Below are positions 59,180 to 64,000 of a stretch of DNA of 64,000 bases, one piece after another (within the stretch, counting starts at the first letter, position 1; each line of letters opens with the position of its first letter). Under the pieces are notes generated by a model. The model did no database searches and was not told where the DNA came from. It saw only the letters and a program-made list of their open reading frames with translations. Both the position numbers and the translations under genes were made by a program. The stretch is taken from contig JAJEKV010000008.1 of NCBI GenBank assembly GCA_021234155.1, positions 7,718,445-7,782,444 on the forward strand. Direction: 5' to 3'. This stretch comes from Isoetes taiwanensis (lineage: Eukaryota; Streptophyta; Lycopodiopsida; Isoetales; Isoetaceae).

Positions 59180-60870
59180 GCCTTAACCTCAAGAAAAAAA
59201 AAGGGGAAGTTACAATCACCAAATGAATGTTTTAATGCACGGAAATATGCCTGAGCGTCGGATGAGAAATGCCCGAGCGACTGAGAAGAGCGCTAGAGCG
59301 CCGGAGATGGCTTTTAAATGCCTGAAAAGAATGTTGCTAGAGCACATGCTTAATCAAGAATGGATCTAATGCCACTTTCAAATTCCCCATGTGTGAAATT
59401 AGAATTATGCATACAAGATTTTGTACTATGTGGTCTTTTTTGATTTGTAGATTTGACCTTTTTTGAAAATGTCACAATTAGTATTCAAAAATGGGCCCTC
59501 ATTTCAAATTTGATTTGAGGCATACCCCATATTTTGGCCAGAAACCGTCACCGTATTTTTCTGGAGACAGAATTCAGTGCAAATTTTTATGTCAGAAATC
59601 TCCAGGCACTTTTCGGGTCGGACGATTATTTATTGACACGTGTGCCTCCATTAAAAGCATTTGCTCATATATAAAACCTATTCCAGAGCTTGCGAGCACC
59701 TCCCCGACTCCACGACTGTCTAACTGACTACGTGAGTGTCTAACTAGTCCAAATTTCATAAGTGCCTATCCGCTCCATGTCCCCATGATGCCATGAAAGC
59801 ACACACAAAAAGCTAAGTTTCTTGATTTTTTTAGCTTTAGCTTAAAGCTTAGTTTGTAGCTAAATGCTCCGTGTTCAAGATCCCAAAGATCGCCATGCAC
59901 CTCTCGAGTGACCACCAAACAATCCTGCGCTCTTTCATCAACTCAGAAGGATTGCACTGATGATTTTGCTGAATTTGAATAAGCAATTTATCCATGTTCA
60001 AGCTCACATAGAGCTTGAGCTTCCGACATCGTTTTCATTGTATGGGGGCAGTAGCATCGCCATCTCGTTTCTTCAAAGCTGTGCCCGAAAATTGGCGGGA
60101 GTTTTCAACCATCAATAATTAATGCACGAATCATATTTATGACACGTATGATGCCATTATAGAGCAATTATTGCGACCGATGTATTATCAGTGCTAATTT
60201 TTCGATTCGGATTAGAATTTTCATGAGCCCCTATCCAAAGCCCCGAGCACCTACTCAATCCAGTTCCCAATAGCGCCATATATCCTGCTTACATAATTGG
60301 GAATTCTTATTGCGGTCGTGATCTGACAAACATTTCTTAGGACTGGCTATGTTCATGGTCGGTGGTGCTTATGTCCTTGGGAATCTGTCGTGATCGGATC
60401 TAAAATCATTAGGACTGGCAAAACTTGGGATCTATCGTGATTGGATCTGCAATCGTTAGGGATGGCGTTGCTTTTGATGTCCTGACAGGACTGCTGCACA
60501 GTGTAACATTTTGTTCATGTAAATACAAACCTGCATTGCTTTTCTCCCGAAGGGGCTAAAAAGGATTTGTAAAATTTTGATTATATAAACATCAGTGCCT
60601 TCTTGATGATCATTTTTGGCAGTTCTGCATCATTGGTTTCCTGTTTACCTAAGGGGCCTAGCTCGGAGGGATCGCCACGCCGATCCTGTCGAGGTAGGCC
60701 TCGCTTCTTTAGAAAATGCTTGGTCTAGCTTTCAAGTATCACGATTGCGATTCTTCAAAGCTTAGCCCTAGATTTGCTTCTTGATTCTGCTTCATTATTG
60801 TTATATTTTCAAGTTGTAGTGTTTCTAAGCCAGGCTACTTGCAAGGATTCACTTTCTCAGGGTACATTAG
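59180..60870. other. No gene recognised
   Basis: A short GAGCG-rich repeat lies at 59,255-59,310. AGCTTAG/AGCTTTAGCTTAAAGCTTAG palindromic strings occur at 59,810-59,860. Imperfect repeats of (C/T)TTAGGACTGGC and TCGTGATCGGATCT occur at 60,335-60,470. No protein family assigned. Confidence 0.5.
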
Positions 60871-61079
60871 AGAGTTCTAGAAACTGTTGTTACCTCCCTT
60901 CAAAGGAGTGAGTTTTCCTCTACCGATTTCTGGATGCCTCTCTAGGTCAATGGAGCTTAGGCACTCACTGAGTTCCATTATATAGAGAAGCTCGAGGGAA
61001 GACAAGAGCAGGGGAAATCTCCTCCTTCTAATGGTGGAAGTTTTTAAATGCAATCTGCTAACTGCCATATGGCCCTTGC

Positions 61080-61810
61080 CTCCACTATTATAACATGTAA
61101 ACTCTATACCCAATTTAGGGTAGCTAGATTTCATATGCCCTAGTTCATGACAATGATAACATGTAATTTTTTCAAAGGTTTTCCCTTTCTTCCTTCCTGC
61201 ATACAGACTCCTCTTCTAATTTATTTACTTTCTTTTGTTCAACCTATGTCCTAATCATATTTTCTGTTCAGTTCTAGTCTTGGCAATATTTCTTATCAAT
61301 AGTGCTAAGTGTTGATTTGAAGAAACAACCCTGGCAATATTGTCTGATTTATATTGGCTCCTGCTCCCTCCAAATTAGCAATTATATTGTCAAATTTATT
61401 GAAAAAATCTGATATATCCTCATCCTCATGAAATTTTAAACTCCTCAACTCATTTTCTACCACATCTAATTTAGAGGTAGACTTAGTTTCATAATGCTTC
61501 AATAAATAAGACCACATTTGATGATTTAAGCATAATTGTGGGACCAACCTTGTTGCATATAATCCCCTTTGCTTCCTTGATTTTTGCAGATCTGTTTGCT
61601 GCTCCAGAACTTGTCTCTCCTCCAGTTGGTGCAGCCTCAGAAGACCCATAGAGCTGCACCACTAGTAGCTGAAGTTGCATCATCCTCAGCTATATCCGGA
61701 TCTACTAATTTCCATAGATCCTTCACTTCCAAAATGTACATGATTTGTTGCTTCCAAATTTGAAAGCATGATCCTCCCTTGTATCTCTATAACACTAAGC
61801 AAACTTGCTC
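61080..61810 (-). pseudogene. Ty1/copia gag remnant with zinc knuckles
   Basis: Minus-strand pieces run FQIWKQQIMYILEVKDLWKL, VDPDIAEDDA (61,680-61,790), then QMWSYLLKHYETKSTSKLDV and LRSLKFHEDEDISDFFNKFD (61,390-61,540). These match the copia-type gag (UBN2/gag_2) pattern: W..L...YE-x-KS...L...L..LK..E...-F. Farther on, CYHCHELGHMKSSY and CYNSGGKGHM (61,080-61,160) are two decayed CCHC zinc knuckles in which several Cys are lost. Frameshifts and stops separate the pieces. No pol was seen downstream (below 61,000). Confidence 0.75.
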
Positions 61811-62389
61811 CAAGTCTGCTTGCCCATTGTGAGCTGTAAATGGCTCTCATAACAATTATGAGAATATAGAACTACTTATCTAAGATGCAGTTAATCACAC
61901 TGCAAACTTAGTGCATACATTACCTTTAGCTAGTCACAATAGCAATATAATTCTCAACCATTATACTAGATATATTTATCAATTTAATCAATATCAATGG
62001 TTTCATTGTAGCAATGCTATTGACTATTCTACAATAGTTCGATCGACTGTAAATAACTAATGCAAACTCCTTCTGATCTAGCTGAATTGGCTCCTCCTCA
62101 GTTCTTCAGCCTAGATCAATTCAACAGGCCATTCAGGACTTTAAGGACCTTTCAAGAGACTATAAAAGATCACACATAGATGGATGAGGTACGAAAACTC
62201 ACCGCCTTAGCACTACTTCTCTTCGTATCTTGATTTCCCCTTTCAATTCTCCTTGTTGGTCTGAGCGGGATAAAGATTTCTTGCTTAAAGGATGAAGACT
62301 TACTGGTGAATCTGATTGGGTGGATCGAGCTTCTCCTTCTAAATGGATTATTTCCTTAGTTTCTTTGGTTTTTACAGGTGATTTAGAAG

Positions 62390-62413
62390 AGATCGTAACA
62401 ATTGATATCAGAG
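62390..62413 (+). other. Primer-binding-site-like sequence of an LTR retrotransposon
   Basis: TAACA followed by ATTGATATCAGAGC resembles the usual LTR end (..CA) plus a site complementary to initiator methionine tRNA (TGGTATCAGAGC) with one G-to-A change. It is on the plus strand, opposite to the gag remnant at 61,080-61,810, so it belongs to a different element. The frame after it (ATG at 62,448, MVANRFNVSESAYLQAMHNA) is in gag position but shows no recognisable domain. Confidence 0.5.
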
Positions 62414-62769
62414 CGAAATTTGATCTTGAGCAATAAATTCCTGTGTTATGGTCGCTAATCGCTTCAATGTATCTGAAAGTGCCTATCTGCAAGCTATGCA
62501 CAATGCTGGCTTTATAGCAAATCAAATTGCTCTTCCTCCGCCAGCCAGTCACACTGCACATGCCAAACCTGATCACTCTGAGACATTTGAATGCGACAAA
62601 CATCTTAGATGGACTTATAGAATATGTAGAGATTATAATAAAGGGGTGAGAATTGAATGTTGCTTCAGATATCATGCCGTGGACTTACATATATTTTATA
62701 ATCCTTCATTCTTAGTTAGAAACTACAAACACTGAGATGTGCACTGAGATGGCGGTGGTAACCATGGAG

Positions 62770-63085
62770 GCCGAAATGCATGATCCCAATTATGGGACTG
62801 AATTACAAAGAAAACCATCTGATACCATACAACCTCGGAAATATTACTGCAAGGGCTTTCTAAGGCGCCAAAAATTGCTCAAAACGGACACCTGAGGTGG
62901 GAGATATCTGAGATTGAAGCAACGCCCGAAATAAATGATCCCAATTCCGGGACTGAAGTAGAGAGAAAATTACCAGATGCCATATTCCCTTAAAAGCTTA
63001 ATTGAAGGCTTTCCAAAGCACCAAAAATCGCTGAAAACGGACACCCGAGGAGGGAGATATCTGAGATTGAAGTAGCGCTAAAACC
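62770..63085. repeat. Direct repeat, ~155 bp, two copies
   Basis: GATCCCAATTxxGGGACTGAA starts at 62,782 and 62,937. CAAAACGGACACC or GAAAACGGACACC followed by GGGAGATATCTGAGATTGAAG follows in each at ~100 bases. The copies are about 80-85% alike by eye. Confidence 0.8.
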
Positions 63086-63132
63086 CTAGCCCCAGTGAGC
63101 AGCGCCATCACCAAATCAGCCAAGCCGTTATC

Positions 63133-63206
63133 TAATATTCACATACAACCACACAATCTCTTTTTTTAGCGTTTATATAATATTCACATATAACCACACA
63201 ATCTCT
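63133..63206. repeat. Direct repeat, 45-bp period
   Basis: TAATATTCACATACAACCAC at 63,133 and TAATATTCACATATAACCAC at 63,178, each followed by ACAATCTCT. The two copies differ at one base. Confidence 0.9.
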
Positions 63207-63227
63207 CCTTTTTTTTCGAAAATCAAT

Positions 63228-63360
63228 GGCCAAGAAAAGGTGCACTCTAGAAATACTATTTACTACAGTCAAACGAATATATCAATCAAATCATAGCAAA
63301 ACCATATTGAAAAGCGTACAAAAAACACAAAGGAAACCCTCTATTATTGTGCTACATATA
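63228..63360. repeat. Dispersed repeat shared with 12,812-12,936
   Basis: Shares GGTGCACTCTAGA, AAAAGCGTACAAAAA-CACAAAG and TATTAT-TGCTACATAT with the right end of the (TTCTA)n-bounded insertion, in the same order and spacing. There the sequence stops at the microsatellite, while here it continues as AAGGTACCGTAG. This suggests ..GCTACATAT is an element terminus. Confidence 0.7.
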
Positions 63361-64000
63361 AGGTACCGTAGAATGTGTTTTCCCATGTTTGGAGTGCCGT
63401 TCAGAGAAAAAGTTCATTGTGATGTTTTTGCAACGCTAGCCCACACTAATGCCAAACTTCTACATGGGATTTTTGTCACATCACCCTGAATAGCGAGTCC
63501 AGCCAAACACTGGGTTTCTTCCAAACTCTAAATGTTGTAAGAGATTCTAAAATATTTATAATAGTCTTTGGTTGAGTTGACTAGGTAACTAGCATGAATA
63601 AGATGGTAGAAATAGTAAAATGTACAGTAAAATTGCATTTGCTTGTTCCAGAGTTTCCAATGGCAAAGGGGTTATTAATATAAAGAATAGAATAGGTTTT
63701 TAGAATTCCCTTCAACAGATCGATGCCTCTCAACATACTTGTAAGAAGAAAGAAACGACTAATAACAAATGATTATCATAAGGGCTTAAGATGTACATGG
63801 CTTTGCAGCTGAATGATAGTAAAATAAATTGATATTTCATATGGACTACTATGGGACGAAAGCTCTTGCAACCTTCTTGTAGACATGCCACTCCTCAGTT
63901 GATTTTATGTTTGGTTGTCTACTCAGAGGAAGCTAGTGGCCACTTCAGCTAGAAGAGACCCAAATGATTGTTGCCACTATAAACTGCTTGGATACAATAT
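63361..64000. other. No gene recognised
   Basis: AT-rich. A single AGAATAGAATAG string occurs near 63,684. Nothing else supported. Confidence 0.5.

Overview
The window looks like repeat-rich nuclear DNA of a land plant. It contains one gene of confident identity, a five-exon TMEM87/lung-seven-transmembrane-like gene with GT-AG introns. That gene sits in a sea of plant-type mobile elements: a Helitron, two unrelated LINE lineages, a CACTA end, a Harbinger/Tourist-like element carrying captured host exons, and Ty1/copia and Ty3/gypsy scraps. The species cannot be named from the sequence. The Helitron style and a DUF7869-like fragment would fit a large-genome non-angiosperm, but this is weak.

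The most important structural fact is that about 26 kb is present twice in direct order. Copy A (3,211-29,644) and copy B (29,658-55,790) are collinear, and the 13-base N gap at 29,645-29,657 lies exactly where A stops and B starts, in the middle of a tandem-repeat unit. The copies differ mainly by small indels and scrambles at CAG/CTG/CCG sites. These differences are densest in the first 16 kb of B and the last 5 kb of A, meaning next to the gap on both sides. I read this as two contigs with overlapping, poorly polished ends laid side by side, so the true locus is probably about 38 kb with single copies of everything described. A short stretch with real C/T-type differences suggests the contigs come from two haplotypes.

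Layout of one copy, using A coordinates: a tandem array of ~1.1-kb units (1-6,936); AT-rich and TTC-rich sequence with a GC-rich ACGT-palindrome repeat (7,000-8,290); a decayed minus-strand Helitron (9,255-14,600) split by a 2.4-kb insertion bounded by (TTCTA)n; a 5'-truncated minus-strand LINE with a (TAA)n tail (14,875-16,632); about 3 kb without recognisable genes; a plus-strand L1-type LINE interrupted by a CACTA remnant (19,640-21,363); an inverted-repeat element (22,037-22,552); a Ty3/gypsy RNase H scrap (about 23,300); a 3.0-kb element with terminal inverted repeats and a TAG target duplication, carrying receptor-kinase and poly(A)-binding-protein exon fragments (23,795-26,816); then the TMEM87-like gene, whose ATG lies only about 290 bp from that element.

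Downstream of copy B the sequence is single-copy: a DUF7869-like pseudogene (56,535-57,079); a 600-bp array with 10-bp periodicity that ends in 14 perfectly phased heat-shock-element half-sites (57,700-57,767); a tRNA-like SINE head; ~110-bp repeats; an unidentified minus-strand reading frame (58,370-59,160); and Ty1/copia gag and primer-binding-site remnants (61,080-62,412). Apart from the TMEM87-like gene, nothing here looks like an intact working gene.
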